In this document: piece after piece, positions 8,211-16,826 of the stretch | How the letters are laid out: each line of letters starts with the position of its first letter | How positions within the stretch are numbered: position 1 is the stretch's first letter | Assembly (NCBI RefSeq): GCF_900103365.1 | Contig: NZ_LT629703.1 | Span: 2,790,001-2,854,000 of the forward strand | Reading direction: 5' to 3' | Source of the DNA: Afipia sp. GAS231 | Lineage (GTDB): Bacteria > Pseudomonadota > Alphaproteobacteria > Rhizobiales > Xanthobacteraceae | DNA: 64,000 bases | Program-made: the position numbers and the translations under genes | Notes under the pieces: generated by a model | Database searches by the model: none | What the model was told of the DNA's origin: nothing | The model's input: only the letters and a program-made list of their open reading frames with translations

Positions 8211-8240
8211 AAAACGGCGCGCCATCAAGCGCGCCGTTTT
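8211..8240 (-). terminator. Terminator of phyR
   Basis: AAAACGGCGCG pairs with CGCGCCGTTTT over an eight-base loop. On the minus strand the stem is followed by a short T-run (GTTTTTCC). It lies about 25 bases past the phyR stop codon. Confidence 0.75.
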
Positions 8241-8266
8241 CAATCGCAAGCGTTTATGTCCGGCCT

Positions 8267-9064
8267 CTACGCCACCTTCGGCGCGCGGTTCTTCGAGTTG
8301 CGCTGGAAGAACAGCGCCTGGCTCGCCACCGCCGAGACCATCGCGGGCTGGAACGGTTTTGAGATCAGGAACGCCGGCTCCGGACGCTCGCCGGTGAGGA
8401 AGCGTTCGGGATAGGCGGTGATGAACACGACAGGCACTTCGAAGGTCTTGAGCAGTTCGTTGACCGCGTCGAGACCGGACGAGCCGTCGGCAAGCTGGAT
8501 GTCGGCCAGGATCAGGCCGGGCTTGCGGTTCTTGGCCAGTGCCACCGCATCGGTATGGGTGCGGGCGACGCCGATGACGTTGTGGCCGAGATTCTTCACC
8601 AGGCTCTCGAGGTCCATGGCGATGAAGGTCTCGTCCTCGATGATCAGAACGTCGGTGGCGATTTCGGCTGCCATCTCGCGGCCGGCGGTATCGGCGAGCT
8701 TGCGGGTCTCGGCGATCTCCTTGTCGAGGATGAAGGCGACTTCCTCCTCGGAAAATCCCTCCAGCGACAGCAACAGAAAGGCCTGCCGCGGCAGCGGGGT
8801 GATGTTGGAGAGCCGGCGCTCCGATGGCGACGCGGACGGGATTTCCGACCTGTCGTTGATCGAGACCGAATTCCAGATCTGCGTGAACAGCCGGAACAGG
8901 CCAACGCGGGCGCCGTGCCGCTCGTCCAGCAGCGAAGGATCCTGCAGCAGGGCCTCCAGCATGGCCCCGACATAGGCGTCGCCGGACGCCTGGTTGCCGG
9001 TCAACGCGCGGGCATAGCGCCGCAACAGCGGCAAATGTTCAGCAACGAGCTGTGATCGGGACAT
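8267..9064 (-). CDS. phyR: General stress response regulator PhyR
   Basis: PhyR is the anti-anti-sigma factor of the alphaproteobacterial general stress response. When phosphorylated, its sigma-like domain binds NepR and frees EcfG. Residues 1-130 are the EcfG-like output domain (sigma2-like LLRRYARALTGNQASGDAYV; sigma4-like LPRQAFLLLSLEGFSEEEVA). Residues 138-258 are a receiver domain with the acidic pair ED (VLIIEDET), the phosphoacceptor Asp in LILADIQLAD (residue 188), Thr in FITAYPE and Lys in ISKPF. The ATG at 9064 gives 265 residues, the normal size; a GTG two codons earlier is possible. It is divergent from nepR-ecfG. Confidence 0.97.
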   Translation of the reverse strand: MSRSQLVAEHLPLLRRYARALTGNQASGDAYVGAMLEALLQDPSLLDERHGARVGLFRLFTQIWNSVSINDRSEIPSASPSERRLSNITPLPRQAFLLLSLEGFSEEEVAFILDKEIAETRKLADTAGREMAAEIATDVLIIEDETFIAMDLESLVKNLGHNVIGVARTHTDAVALAKNRKPGLILADIQLADGSSGLDAVNELLKTFEVPVVFITAYPERFLTGERPEPAFLISKPFQPAMVSAVASQALFFQRNSKNRAPKVA

Positions 9065-9172
9065 CCCCACTCCATCCTTGTCTAGTCGTACCTCGGGTCA
9101 ACGAAGCCTGAAACGGAAGTTCAGGTCCGGCGTATCTGAAACGGGGTAACCCGGTTCCCCTGTCACCCCAAC

Positions 9173-9197
9173 TACGCCTGAACAACGAAAAAGTTCC
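9173..9197 (-). promoter_or_regulatory. EcfG-type promoter candidate for phyR
   Basis: On the minus strand GGAAC (9197-9193), a 16-base spacer and CGTA (9176-9173) match the general stress consensus GGAAC-N16-CGTT with one mismatch. It is about 110 bases before the phyR start, consistent with PhyR being in its own regulon. Confidence 0.5.
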
Positions 9198-9218
9198 CGG
9201 AAAAAGTTCCCGTTATTC

Positions 9219-9243
9219 GGAACTTTGTTGGACCGATCGCATT
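9219..9243 (+). promoter_or_regulatory. EcfG-type promoter candidate for nepR-ecfG
   Basis: GGAAC at 9219-9223, 16 bases, then CATT at 9240-9243: one mismatch to the EcfG consensus GGAAC-N16-CGTT. It lies about 110 bases upstream of nepR, so sigma EcfG would activate its own operon. Confidence 0.5.
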
Positions 9244-9350
9244 AGCTTTCAACCTACAGTGCGGCAGCCAGTACCCATCAATAAGGCCCATTTCGAGGAA
9301 AAGACCTTGAAAAACAGGGGCTTAAATTCCGGGGGAGCGTGGATCAGATC

Positions 9351-9536
9351 ATGAAAGAAGTAAAGAAGCAGGGCGGACTGAATTCCGAAATTCAGTCCAG
9401 GATCGGGCACCAGCTCAGGGCCATGTACGACGACGTGGTGCGGCAAGGTGTGCCAGACCGCTTTGCCGACCTCATCCGGAAGCTCGATGGGCCCGAAGCA
9501 GCCGCCGAAATCGCAAAAAAAGACGGAGGTGAGTAA
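9351..9536 (+). CDS. nepR: Anti-sigma factor NepR
   Basis: A 61-residue protein that holds sigma EcfG inactive until phosphorylated PhyR binds it. The family core is clear: GLNSEIQSRIGHQLRAMYDD followed by VVRQGVPDRFADLIRKLD, the two helices that wrap the sigma factor or PhyR. I chose the ATG at 9351 (MKEVKKQGG) because it gives the typical length; a GTG at 9339 lies directly against the GGGGGAG sequence and is less likely. The stop overlaps the ecfG start by one base (TAATG), so the pair is translationally coupled. Confidence 0.93.
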   Translation: MKEVKKQGGLNSEIQSRIGHQLRAMYDDVVRQGVPDRFADLIRKLDGPEAAAEIAKKDGGE

Positions 9537-10084
9537 TGCCTCTCACCAACTCACTGCGCGACGACATTTTGGCGTCGGTCCCCAGCCTGCGCGCGTTCGC
9601 GATCTCGCTCTCCGGTAACGGCGACCGTGCCGACGACCTGGTGCAGGAAACGTTGCTGCGCGCCATCGCCAATATCGACTCGTTTCAGCCCGGCTCCAAC
9701 CTGCCGGCATGGCTGTTCACGATCCTGCGCAACCTGTTCCGCTCCGACTATCGCAAGCGGCGGCGCGAGGTAGAGGATGCCGAGGGCAATTACGCCAAAA
9801 CCCTGAAGACCCAGCCGGCGCAAAACGCCCATCTGGAATTCGAGGAGTTTCGCGTCGCGCTCGAAAAACTGCCGCAGGACCAGCGCGAGGCGCTGATCCT
9901 GGTCGGCGCCTCCGGCTTCTCCTATGAGGACGCGGCGGCGATCTGCGGCTGCGCGGTCGGCACCATCAAGAGTCGCGTCAACCGCGCGCGCTCGAAGCTG
10001 AGCGCCCTACTCTATGTCGACGGCGCCGAGGATTTTGGCCCCGACAACACCGTACGCGCCGTGATCGGCGGCAACGGCGGCTGA
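9536..10084 (+). CDS. ecfG: General stress ECF sigma factor EcfG
   Basis: A 182-residue group ECF15 (EcfG) sigma factor that directs RNA polymerase to GGAAC promoters under stress. Region 2 is visible (DRADDLVQETLLRAIANIDS and PAWLFTILRNLFRSDYRKRR), as is region 4 (LPQDQREALILVGASGFSYE, then DAAAICGCAVGTIKSRVNRA). The start overlaps the nepR stop. A strong terminator follows 22 bases after the stop, ending a two-gene operon. Identity is firm from both sequence and context. Confidence 0.96.
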   Translation: MPLTNSLRDDILASVPSLRAFAISLSGNGDRADDLVQETLLRAIANIDSFQPGSNLPAWLFTILRNLFRSDYRKRRREVEDAEGNYAKTLKTQPAQNAHLEFEEFRVALEKLPQDQREALILVGASGFSYEDAAAICGCAVGTIKSRVNRARSKLSALLYVDGAEDFGPDNTVRAVIGGNGG

Positions 10085-10105
10085 TGACGTCATCGAAGTG
10101 ACACG

Positions 10106-10140
10106 AAAAGGCGGCCCGGTTGGGCCGCCTTTTTTGTTTT
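10106..10140 (+). terminator. Terminator of nepR-ecfG
   Basis: AAAGGCGGCCC pairs with GGGCCGCCTTT over a four-base loop (GGTT) and is followed by TTTGTTTT, a textbook intrinsic terminator. Confidence 0.9.
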
Positions 10141-10151
10141 CAACCTTTGAT

Positions 10152-10237
10152 CGTCATTGCGAGGAGCGCAGCGACGAAGCAATCCATCTTGGCCGCGCAA
10201 AGAAAGACTGGATTGCTTCGCTTCGCTCGCAATGACG
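10152..10237. repeat. Dispersed palindromic repeat, family C (copy 2)
   Basis: CGTCATTGCGAGGAGCGCAG with GAAGCAATCCA on the left pairs with TGGATTGCTTCG and GCTCGCAATGACG on the right. The copy at 4845-4923 has a different central loop. It sits between the ecfG terminator and the convergent sensor kinase gene. Confidence 0.85.
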
Positions 10238-10280
10238 GGCTGGAACAGGGAGCGGCTTCAATGAGGAGCTTCAGCGCGCG

Positions 10281-11939
10281 CTACCTCACCGGCCGCACCG
10301 GCGCGGAAATCTGGTCGGTGCGGTCGCGTTCGCTCATGTCGACGACGGTCACCATCGGCGCGGTGAGTTCGTAGACGTAGCTGACATCGGTGAAGTAGCG
10401 TTTCGCGGTGCCGCCGAGCGCTTCCGGCGCCACGCGATCGAGCAGGATCAGGCCGAAATCCGAGTCTTCCCGCCGCGTCGCGGCACTGGTGTTGAACTCT
10501 TCCCAGCGGAAATGAAAAATCGTCTCCGGCTCTTCACCGGTGACTTCCCAGGTCACCACGATATGCGGGTGCTTGCCGACCAGCGACAGGCCCTCGTCGG
10601 AATGCGACGCCAGTTCGAAGAACAGCAGCGACAGCGATTGCGCGGCGCGCGCGCTGACGGCGATATCCGGGCCGTTCACCACGATGCGCTCGGCGTGCGG
10701 GATCGCGCGCGATTCGAACAGGCCCTTGAGCTTGACGCCCTGCCACTGGCTCTCGCTGAGCAGGGTGACGACATTGGACATCGCGTGAATGCGCCCGATC
10801 AAAAGCTCGCGCGCGACATCGATGTCGGAGCCATGGCGCAACGTGCGTGTCACGATCGACTGGATCACGGCCAGGATGTTCTTGACCCGGTGGTTGAGCT
10901 CGTCGATCACGGCCGTCAGCCGGCGCTCGAAGCCGATCCTGACCTGGATCTCGCGGCTGAGCCGCAGATTGTTGTAGGCGACGTAGCCGAACAGGCCGCA
11001 GATGATGCCGGTCAGCGCCAGGCCGATGGCGGCAACGATGACAGCCGTCTGCTGCGCGCGCTGCACGAGGTTGGTCTTGGCGTAATAACCGAGCGACCAG
11101 TCGCGGCCGCCGAACGTCACCGTGCGCACCATCGACGGCGGCGGGCCGTCCTGCGCCACCGGGCGCGAGGTGACGACGCCGGAATCGTTGGCGACGAACT
11201 CGTCGTTGGCGTCGCGCGGATCCTTCAGCACCACCGAAAACAGCGAGCGGTCGTCATTGGCCAGCATCAACGGCGCCAGCTCGTAGGAAAAGGTGACGAA
11301 ACCGGCGAGCTCGGTCGAGCCGTCCTGCGACACCGGCGCCGCCAGCACCAGCCCGACCGGCCCGTTCAGCCGCAACAGCGGGATCGGGTCCGACGCTACA
11401 GGCTTGCCGGCTGCCGCCGCCTGCGCCAGCATCGGGCCGACGACCGAGTGGCGGTCCAGCGCACGGCCGGGAAGGCCTGATGTTTCCGGGTTGCGCGGTT
11501 CGAGGTCCATCAGCACATTGATCGGTCTGTCGATGGCCTTGATGTCGAGCGGCTGGTCGTCGAAATCGCGAATGGTGGGGTTGGCAAAGCCGGCGCTCTT
11601 GAGCTCCGATTCGGCCTGACCCAGTTCGCTCGGCCTGAGCCGCGCGATCCAGGACGCCACCACGAAATCGGTCTTGAAGGCATAGATCGAGGCCCGCAGC
11701 GGCTGCAGCATGTTGGCCTTCACCACCGACGGCGCGCGGAACAGCCCGGATGCAACACGCGCGAGCAGTTCGCGTTCGGTCAGGCGGTCCTGCACCAGGC
11801 TGGCATGGACGTCGATCGCCCGCGCCAGCGCGATCCCCTCGATCTGCAGTTCCTGATCGTGAACGCGATAGGCGGCGAGACCGGAGAGCAACACCCCGAT
11901 CAACGCGATAAAGCCGATGATGAATCCCAGCCGGACCAC
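10281..11939 (-). CDS. CHASE-domain HWE-like sensor histidine kinase
   Basis: A 552-residue membrane kinase, convergent with ecfG and a candidate input to PhyR. Order of parts: TM1 (LGFIIGFIALIGVLLSGLAA), periplasmic CHASE-like domain (about residues 30-290), TM2 (AVIVAAIGLALTGIICGLFG, near 300-320), then a cytoplasmic kinase core. The H-box reads DELNHRVKNILAVIQSIV (phosphoacceptor His near 350), as in HisKA_2/HWE kinases. A W-x-E (RWEEF) and a G-box-like GGTAKRYF are present. Oddly, the N-box reads FFELASHSDEG where the family has HELATNAxKYG, so the usual His and Asn are missing. The start is GTG at the very edge of TM1. Confidence 0.85.
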   Translation of the reverse strand: MVRLGFIIGFIALIGVLLSGLAAYRVHDQELQIEGIALARAIDVHASLVQDRLTERELLARVASGLFRAPSVVKANMLQPLRASIYAFKTDFVVASWIARLRPSELGQAESELKSAGFANPTIRDFDDQPLDIKAIDRPINVLMDLEPRNPETSGLPGRALDRHSVVGPMLAQAAAAGKPVASDPIPLLRLNGPVGLVLAAPVSQDGSTELAGFVTFSYELAPLMLANDDRSLFSVVLKDPRDANDEFVANDSGVVTSRPVAQDGPPPSMVRTVTFGGRDWSLGYYAKTNLVQRAQQTAVIVAAIGLALTGIICGLFGYVAYNNLRLSREIQVRIGFERRLTAVIDELNHRVKNILAVIQSIVTRTLRHGSDIDVARELLIGRIHAMSNVVTLLSESQWQGVKLKGLFESRAIPHAERIVVNGPDIAVSARAAQSLSLLFFELASHSDEGLSLVGKHPHIVVTWEVTGEEPETIFHFRWEEFNTSAATRREDSDFGLILLDRVAPEALGGTAKRYFTDVSYVYELTAPMVTVVDMSERDRTDQISAPVRPVR

Positions 11940-12276
11940 TCGCTTACTCAGGAATGAAAAGTGGGCGAAAACGAAAAAACAACGCTTCGGACTGCCGTGG
12001 CAGCAACGCGCGGCAATGCAGGCCGGCCGCGGCGGAATATGAAGGAGTGATCATCGGCACGCAACAGAGAGAGGGTTGGCAGCGGGCAACAACACCGGCC
12101 GCCGTTAACGCTGTTTGGCGGGGCCAGAGGTTGCTAATCGCGTCGGGCTGATTTGGTTCCCGCGGATTTGAGATATAGTTAAAAGGTCGCAGCGCGCCCA
12201 AAAGGTTAACGCGCGCTGCTGGGCTGTGAGTCGCCAGCCGGACTCAGCCGACCCTCAGCTCGCCTCTAGCTTGCCT
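11940..12276. other. Intergenic region between kinase and urease block
   Basis: About 340 bases without a gene. It should contain the promoter of the minus-strand sensor kinase. A GGAAC on the minus strand near 12160 has no good CGTT partner (GATT at 16 bases), so I do not call it an EcfG promoter. No RNA gene, repeat family member or strong hairpin was recognised. Confidence 0.5.
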
Positions 12277-12915
12277 CTAGCTTGCCTTGGCCTTCGTGGC
12301 CGGACGGAGCCCACCCTTGGTTTCGATGAAGCCGATGATCCGATCGAGCCCCTCGCTCTTCTTCAGATTGGTCATCACAAACGGCCGCTCACCGCGCATC
12401 CGTTTTGCATCGGTGTCCATCTTCTCCATCGATGCGCCGACATGCGGCGCGAGATCGATCTTGTTGATCACCAAGAGGTCGGAGCGGGTAATGCCTGGAC
12501 CGCCCTTGGACGGAATCTTGTCGCCGGCGGCGACGTCGATGACGTAGATCGTGAGGTCGGCGAGTTCGGGCGAGAAGGTCGCGGCCAGATTGTCGCCGCC
12601 GGATTCGATCAGCACCAGATCGAGGTTGGGAAATTTGGCGCGCATGTCGGCGACGGCGGCGAGGTTCATCGAGGCGTCCTCACGGATCGCGGTGTGCGGA
12701 CAGCCGCCGGTCTCGACGCCGGCGATGCGATCCGGCGTCAGCGAGCCCGACCGCACCAGAAACTCGGCATCCCATTTGGTGTAGATGTCGTTGGTGATCG
12801 CGGCGATGTCGTAGCGCTCGCGCATCGACTTGCAGAGCAGGTCCATCAGCGCGGTCTTGCCGGAGCCGACCGGGCCACCGATGCCGATCCGCAGCGGGCC
12901 ATGAGAATTAGACAT
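12277..12915 (-). CDS. ureG: Urease accessory GTPase UreG
   Basis: A 212-residue SIMIBI-class GTPase that delivers nickel to the urease active site with UreE and the UreD-UreF complex. The P-loop is [11 protein letters not shown] (residues 11-21). The Cys-Pro-His nickel/zinc motif is present in [13 protein letters not shown], and the guanine-specifying NKID motif occurs in [14 protein letters not shown]. It is the last gene of the 12-kb urea block, 25 bases past ureF. The length is typical. Confidence 0.97.
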   Translation of the reverse strand: MSNSHGPLRIGIGGPVGSGKTALMDLLCKSMRERYDIAAITNDIYTKWDAEFLVRSGSLTPDRIAGVETGGCPHTAIREDASMNLAAVADMRAKFPNLDLVLIESGGDNLAATFSPELADLTIYVIDVAAGDKIPSKGGPGITRSDLLVINKIDLAPHVGASMEKMDTDAKRMRGERPFVMTNLKKSEGLDRIIGFIETKGGLRPATKAKAS

Positions 12916-12939
12916 CTGGGATGTTCTCCGAGTTAGCGT

Positions 12940-13671
12940 TCACGACCGAAACAGCCTTGTGTACTGGGTCTCATGGCGCAGGCTGGCGAGATCGGCGCGG
13001 AAGGTGGCGCTGGCGAGGTCGTCCAGCGACGATTCCAGCGCGCGCCTGGCGGTCGCGACCACCACCGGCTCGAGCGCGGCGAGCACGCGCTGGCTGTCGG
13101 TCTGGCCGAGCGGGACCAGCCGGGAGCCTGCGGAAATCCAGTTCGACACCAGCGCATGCAGGAACGCGTGCATCGCCGGCGCCAGCGGAATCGCATGCGC
13201 GGCACTGACGAGCCCGACAGCGACGGGATAAACGATCGGCCCGTCGCAGGCGGCAATGATTTCGTCGAGCCCCTCGCAGCTCCAGGCCGACCGCGCGATC
13301 TCGATGAAGGCACGCCCCTGCGTCGTGGTCTCGAGCTGGCGCTCGCGCGAGGGCACGAAGGCGGCGGCGAGTTCGGCGGTTTCGCGCAACGCCGCGTCGT
13401 CGTGCCGCGAAACCGCCCGATGCGCCTGCGCCAAAAACACGCCGTCGCAGAACCCGGAGCCTTCCGCCAGCATCGCGGCCAGCCAGCCACGCAACGAGGC
13501 GGCATCGGTGATGTCGCCGGCCTCGACCGCCCATTCGATACCACTGGAATAAGAGAAGGCGCCGACCGGAAACGCCGGCGACAGCCAGGTCATCAGCCGG
13601 TACAGCGCCGCACCTTCGCCTTCCGTCATCCCGCCGTGTTGGTCGGCGGGCGCGGGCTCACTTGTGGTCAT
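12940..13671 (-). CDS. ureF: Urease accessory protein UreF
   Basis: A 243-residue all-helical protein that bridges UreD and UreG during nickel insertion. The family opening [20 protein letters not shown] and the following [13 protein letters not shown] are clear. The start is set at ATG 13671 ([10 protein letters not shown]), overlapping the ureE 3' end by 14 bases; another ATG at 13629 ([11 protein letters not shown]) is possible. A longer open frame back to 13881 only reads the His-repeat DNA of ureE out of frame and should not be included. Overlap implies translational coupling to ureE. Confidence 0.94.
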   Translation of the reverse strand: MTTSEPAPADQHGGMTEGEGAALYRLMTWLSPAFPVGAFSYSSGIEWAVEAGDITDAASLRGWLAAMLAEGSGFCDGVFLAQAHRAVSRHDDAALRETAELAAAFVPSRERQLETTTQGRAFIEIARSAWSCEGLDEIIAACDGPIVYPVAVGLVSAAHAIPLAPAMHAFLHALVSNWISAGSRLVPLGQTDSQRVLAALEPVVVATARRALESSLDDLASATFRADLASLRHETQYTRLFRS

Positions 13672-14302
13672 GAGCATGGGAGTGGCCGTGGTGGTGATCG
13701 TGGCCGCAATGCTCGTCATGGTGATGGTGGTCACTGCTGTGACCGTGGTCATCATGATGACCGTGCTCATGGTGATCGTGATCATGATGGCTGTGACCAT
13801 GCGCGGCGTGATCGTGCGACGAATGATCGTGTCCGCCATGATCGTGCACGTGGTCCTCGGCATGCGCATGAGCGGCGGCATAGGCGCCGCCTTCGGGATC
13901 GAACGGCGCTTCGATCTCGATGATGCGGGCGCCGAGCCCGGTCACCATCGCCTCGATGACGTGATCGCGCCGGATACGCAGGCCCTTCGGCATGATCTGG
14001 GTCGGCAGATGGCGGTTGCCGAGGTGCCAGGCGACCCGCACCAGATGGAGCGGGTCGGCGCCGCGGATTTCGACCAGCGGCTCGGGCGCGGCGACCACCT
14101 CGATCAGGCGGCCGTCTTCCAGCACCAGGGCGTCGCCGCCGCGCAGTGCTATGGCGTTTTCGAGGTCGAGCAGGAATTCCAGCCCACGCGTGCCCGTCAT
14201 CGCCATCCGCCGCCGGTGCCGGTCGTCGAAATCGAGGACGACGGTGTCGGCCGCGGCGTGCGTCCAGCGATGCTGGCCCTGAACTTTGGTGGCGCGGATC
14301 AT
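13658..14302 (-). CDS. ureE: Urease nickel chaperone UreE with very His-rich tail
   Basis: A 214-residue UreE. The N-terminal peptide-binding domain ([20 protein letters not shown]) and the C-terminal metal-binding domain ([17 protein letters not shown]) are both visible, with the central HLGNRHLP site. The last ~70 residues contain about 34 histidines with Asp, Gly and one Cys, far longer than the Klebsiella tail, so nickel storage is plausible. The ATG at 14302 (MIRATKVQG) has AGG nine bases upstream. A frame extension to 14344 runs into a family B repeat and is rejected. Confidence 0.96.
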   Translation of the reverse strand: MIRATKVQGQHRWTHAAADTVVLDFDDRHRRRMAMTGTRGLEFLLDLENAIALRGGDALVLEDGRLIEVVAAPEPLVEIRGADPLHLVRVAWHLGNRHLPTQIMPKGLRIRRDHVIEAMVTGLGARIIEIEAPFDPEGGAYAAAHAHAEDHVHDHGGHDHSSHDHAAHGHSHHDHDHHEHGHHDDHGHSSDHHHHDEHCGHDHHHGHSHAHDHK

Positions 14303-14327
14303 GTGTACCTGCTCAGGCTCTTTCTCT

Positions 14328-14377
14328 TGACGCGTTTTCTTCACGCGAACCGGTTCCCACTTCGCTTGAAAACGCTA
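14328..14377. repeat. Dispersed repeat, family B (copy 2)
   Basis: TTGACGCGTTTTCTTCACGC, ACCGGTTCCCACTTCGC and TTGAAAACGCT form the imperfect palindrome. It occupies the gap between the ABM monooxygenase gene and ureE, within the urease transcription unit. Confidence 0.85.
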
Positions 14378-14379
14378 TG

Positions 14380-14679
14380 TCAGAACTTTTCGACCTTGCC
14401 GTCGCTGATGATCTCGATCACCGTCGGCGCCGTCTTCATCTGCGACGAATACTCCCGCCACACCTTCATGTGCGGCGCCTTGCCATGCGCATTGAGGTCG
14501 TCGCGGCTCTCCCAGCGCTCCACCACCACATAGAGGTTGGGGTCGTTGACGCTGACATGGCCGTCGTACGAGAGACAGCCCTTCTCCTTGCGGGTTTCGG
14601 CGGTGCAGGCCTTGTGGCCCTTGATGAAGTCGTCCTTGTTTTCCGGCTTCATCGGCGTGGTGGCGATGACGTAGATCAT
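14380..14679 (-). CDS. ABM-fold putative quinol monooxygenase (downstream copy)
   Basis: A 99-residue dimeric alpha/beta-barrel-type protein of the antibiotic biosynthesis monooxygenase (ABM) family. The signs are MIYVIATTPMKPENKDDFIK, TAETRKEKGCLSYDGH and LYVVVERWESRDDLNAH, followed by APHMKVW. Members oxidise quinols or other aromatics without cofactor, or degrade heme; the substrate here is unknown. It is a paralogue of the next gene upstream, separated by 27 bases, and both sit between ureC and ureE, so they should be made with urease. Confidence 0.85.
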   Translation of the reverse strand: MIYVIATTPMKPENKDDFIKGHKACTAETRKEKGCLSYDGHVSVNDPNLYVVVERWESRDDLNAHGKAPHMKVWREYSSQMKTAPTVIEIISDGKVEKF

Positions 14680-14706
14680 GAGGGTTCTCCCTTTGGCTTT
14701 TCTTGT

Positions 14707-15006
14707 TTAGCGAACGTCGACTTTCTCGGGCGTGATGACCTCGATCTTCGGCGGCGCGCTGAGGCATTTGACGACGACGCGGCCAAAAGTCTTCATGTGC
14801 TCGGCCGTGCGGTGCGGCACCAGCGCCTCGGCATTTTCCCACTGCTCGACGAACACCATCTTGGAATGATCGGTGACGCTTTCATGCAGGTCGTAGGCAA
14901 TGTTGCCCGGCTCCTTGCGGGTTTCCTTGATGCAGGCGGTGGCCGCCGCGATGAATTCGGCGTGGGTTTCAGGTTTGATCATCAATGTGGCAACGACATA
15001 AATCAC
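14707..15006 (-). CDS. ABM-fold putative quinol monooxygenase (upstream copy)
   Basis: A second 99-residue ABM-family protein (MIYVVATLMIKPETHAEFIA, KETRKEPGNIAYDLHES, MVFVEQWENAEALVPHR, TAEHMKTFG). It has the same length and layout as the downstream copy but is clearly diverged, so the duplication is not recent. It begins 49 bases after the ureC stop. No metal- or cofactor-binding motif is evident. The role in urea metabolism is not known; co-expression with urease is inferred from position only. Confidence 0.85.
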   Translation of the reverse strand: MIYVVATLMIKPETHAEFIAAATACIKETRKEPGNIAYDLHESVTDHSKMVFVEQWENAEALVPHRTAEHMKTFGRVVVKCLSAPPKIEVITPEKVDVR

Positions 15007-15055
15007 GTGCGTTCTCCCGGACTTTTGTTCTGGCTTTGATCGCCCGGGAAAAACC

Positions 15056-16765
15056 CTAGTACATGAAATAGCGCTGCGCCATCGGCAAAACCTCCGCCGG
15101 CGCGCAGGTCAGCAGCTCGCCGTCTGCGCGCACCTCATAGGTCTCGGAATCGACCTCGATTTTCGGGGTGGCGCCGTTGTGGATCATGCTCATTTTGGAG
15201 ATGCCGCCGCGGGTATTCTTCACCGGATAGAGCTTCTTCTCGATGCCGAGCTTCCGCGCCAGCCCGCCGGTAATAGCCGCCTTGGACGTGAACACCACCG
15301 AGGACGCCGTCAGCGACTTGCCGTAGGCGGCAAACATCTTCTGGTAATGCACGGGCTGCGGCGTCGGGATGGACGCGTTGGGATCGCCCATCGGAGCAGC
15401 CACGATCGAGCCGCCCTTGATGATGCAGTCCGGCTTGACGCCAAAGAACGCCGGCGACCACAGCACGAGATCGGCGAGCTTGCCCTTCTCGACCGAGCCG
15501 ATCAGCTTGGAGACGCCATGCGCGATCGACGGATTGATGGTGTATTTGGCGATGTAGCGCTTGACGCGGAAATTGTCGTTGCCCTTGTCTTCCGGCAGCG
15601 AACCGCGTTGTTTTTTCATCTTGTCGGCGGTCTGCCAGGTCCGGATGATGACTTCGCCGAGCCGGCCCATCGCCTGCGAGTCCGACGACATCATCGAGAG
15701 CGCGCCGAGATCATGCAGGATGTCTTCCGCCGCAATGGTTTCCTTGCGGATGCGGCTTTCGGCAAAGGCGAGGTCTTCGGCGATCGACGGGTCCAGGTGA
15801 TGGCACACCATCAGCATGTCCAGATGCTCGTCGATGGTGTTGCGGGTGAACGGCCGGGTCGGATTGGTCGAGGACGGCAGCACGTTCTTCAAACCGGCGA
15901 TCTTGATGATGTCAGGCGCGTGGCCGCCGCCGGCGCCTTCGGTGTGGAAGGCGTGGATGGTGCGGCCCTTGAACGCCTTCACGGTGTCCTCGACGAAACC
16001 GGATTCGTTGAGCGTGTCCGAATGCAGCATCACCTGCACGTCGTAGTCATCGGCCACCGACAGGCAGTTGTCGATCGCCGATGGCGTGGTGCCCCAGTCC
16101 TCATGCAGTTTCAGCGCGCAGGCGCCGGCCTTGATCATCTCCACCAGCGCCGCCGGGCGCGAGGCGTTGCCCTTGCCGGAAATGCCGAGATTGACCGGGA
16201 AGGCGTCGAACGACTGGATCATCCGGCCCATGTGCCAGGGACCGGGCGTGCAGGTGGTGGCGAAGGTGCCGTGCGAAGGACCGGTGCCGCCGCCCAGCAT
16301 CGAGGTGACGCCACTCATCAGCGCATGCTCGATCTGCTGTGGGCAGATGAAATGGATGTGGCTGTCGAAGCCGCCCGCGGTGAGAATCTTGCCCTCGCCG
16401 GCGATGATGTCGGTGCCGGGCCCGATGACGATGGTGACGCCGGGCTGGATGTCGGGATTGCCGGCCTTGCCGATCGCGGAGATCATGCCTTCCTTGATAG
16501 CGACGTCGGCCTTGACGATGCCCCAGTGATCGACGATCAGCGCGTTGGTGATGACGGTATCGGCCGCGCCCTGCCGGTTGGTAACTTGGGATTGCCCCAT
16601 GCCGTCGCGGATCACTTTCCCGCCGCCGAATTTCACCTCCTCGCCGTAAACGGTGAAATCCTTCTCGACCTCGATGATGAGATCGGTATCGGCCAGCCGC
16701 ACCTTGTCGCCGGTGGTGGGCCCGAACATGTCGGCATAGACGGAACGTTTGATTTTCACGGACAT
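15056..16765 (-). CDS. ureC: Urease alpha subunit UreC
   Basis: The catalytic subunit, 569 residues, hydrolysing urea to ammonia and carbamate at a di-nickel centre. Visible landmarks are the metal His pair in [10 protein letters not shown], the carbamylated Lys in [11 protein letters not shown], the nickel His in [10 protein letters not shown] and [15 protein letters not shown], and the flap [20 protein letters not shown]. Length and motifs are normal. The start has GGAG eight bases upstream. It is separated from ureB by about 60 bases. Confidence 0.98.
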   Translation of the reverse strand: MSVKIKRSVYADMFGPTTGDKVRLADTDLIIEVEKDFTVYGEEVKFGGGKVIRDGMGQSQVTNRQGAADTVITNALIVDHWGIVKADVAIKEGMISAIGKAGNPDIQPGVTIVIGPGTDIIAGEGKILTAGGFDSHIHFICPQQIEHALMSGVTSMLGGGTGPSHGTFATTCTPGPWHMGRMIQSFDAFPVNLGISGKGNASRPAALVEMIKAGACALKLHEDWGTTPSAIDNCLSVADDYDVQVMLHSDTLNESGFVEDTVKAFKGRTIHAFHTEGAGGGHAPDIIKIAGLKNVLPSSTNPTRPFTRNTIDEHLDMLMVCHHLDPSIAEDLAFAESRIRKETIAAEDILHDLGALSMMSSDSQAMGRLGEVIIRTWQTADKMKKQRGSLPEDKGNDNFRVKRYIAKYTINPSIAHGVSKLIGSVEKGKLADLVLWSPAFFGVKPDCIIKGGSIVAAPMGDPNASIPTPQPVHYQKMFAAYGKSLTASSVVFTSKAAITGGLARKLGIEKKLYPVKNTRGGISKMSMIHNGATPKIEVDSETYEVRADGELLTCAPAEVLPMAQRYFMY

Positions 16766-16826
16766 ATCAGGCTCCAGCCTTCATCATTGCCGAATAGTTC
16801 ACAGCTTGTGGTTCAAAGCTTGTGGT

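Noticed and set aside
12150..12175. GGAAC near 12160 as an EcfG promoter for the sensor kinase
   Set aside because: At the 16-base spacing the -10 reads GATT, two mismatches from CGTT, and it is over 200 bases from the start.
13671..13881. Extended N-terminus for UreF with Thr/Ile/Met repeats
   Set aside because: These codons are the UreE His-repeat read out of frame; the UreF family begins near [10 protein letters not shown] or later.
13664..14533. Long plus-strand frame over ureE with many Met and Val codons
   Set aside because: It is the complement of the His-codon-rich ureE tail; composition is an artefact and no ribosome site exists.
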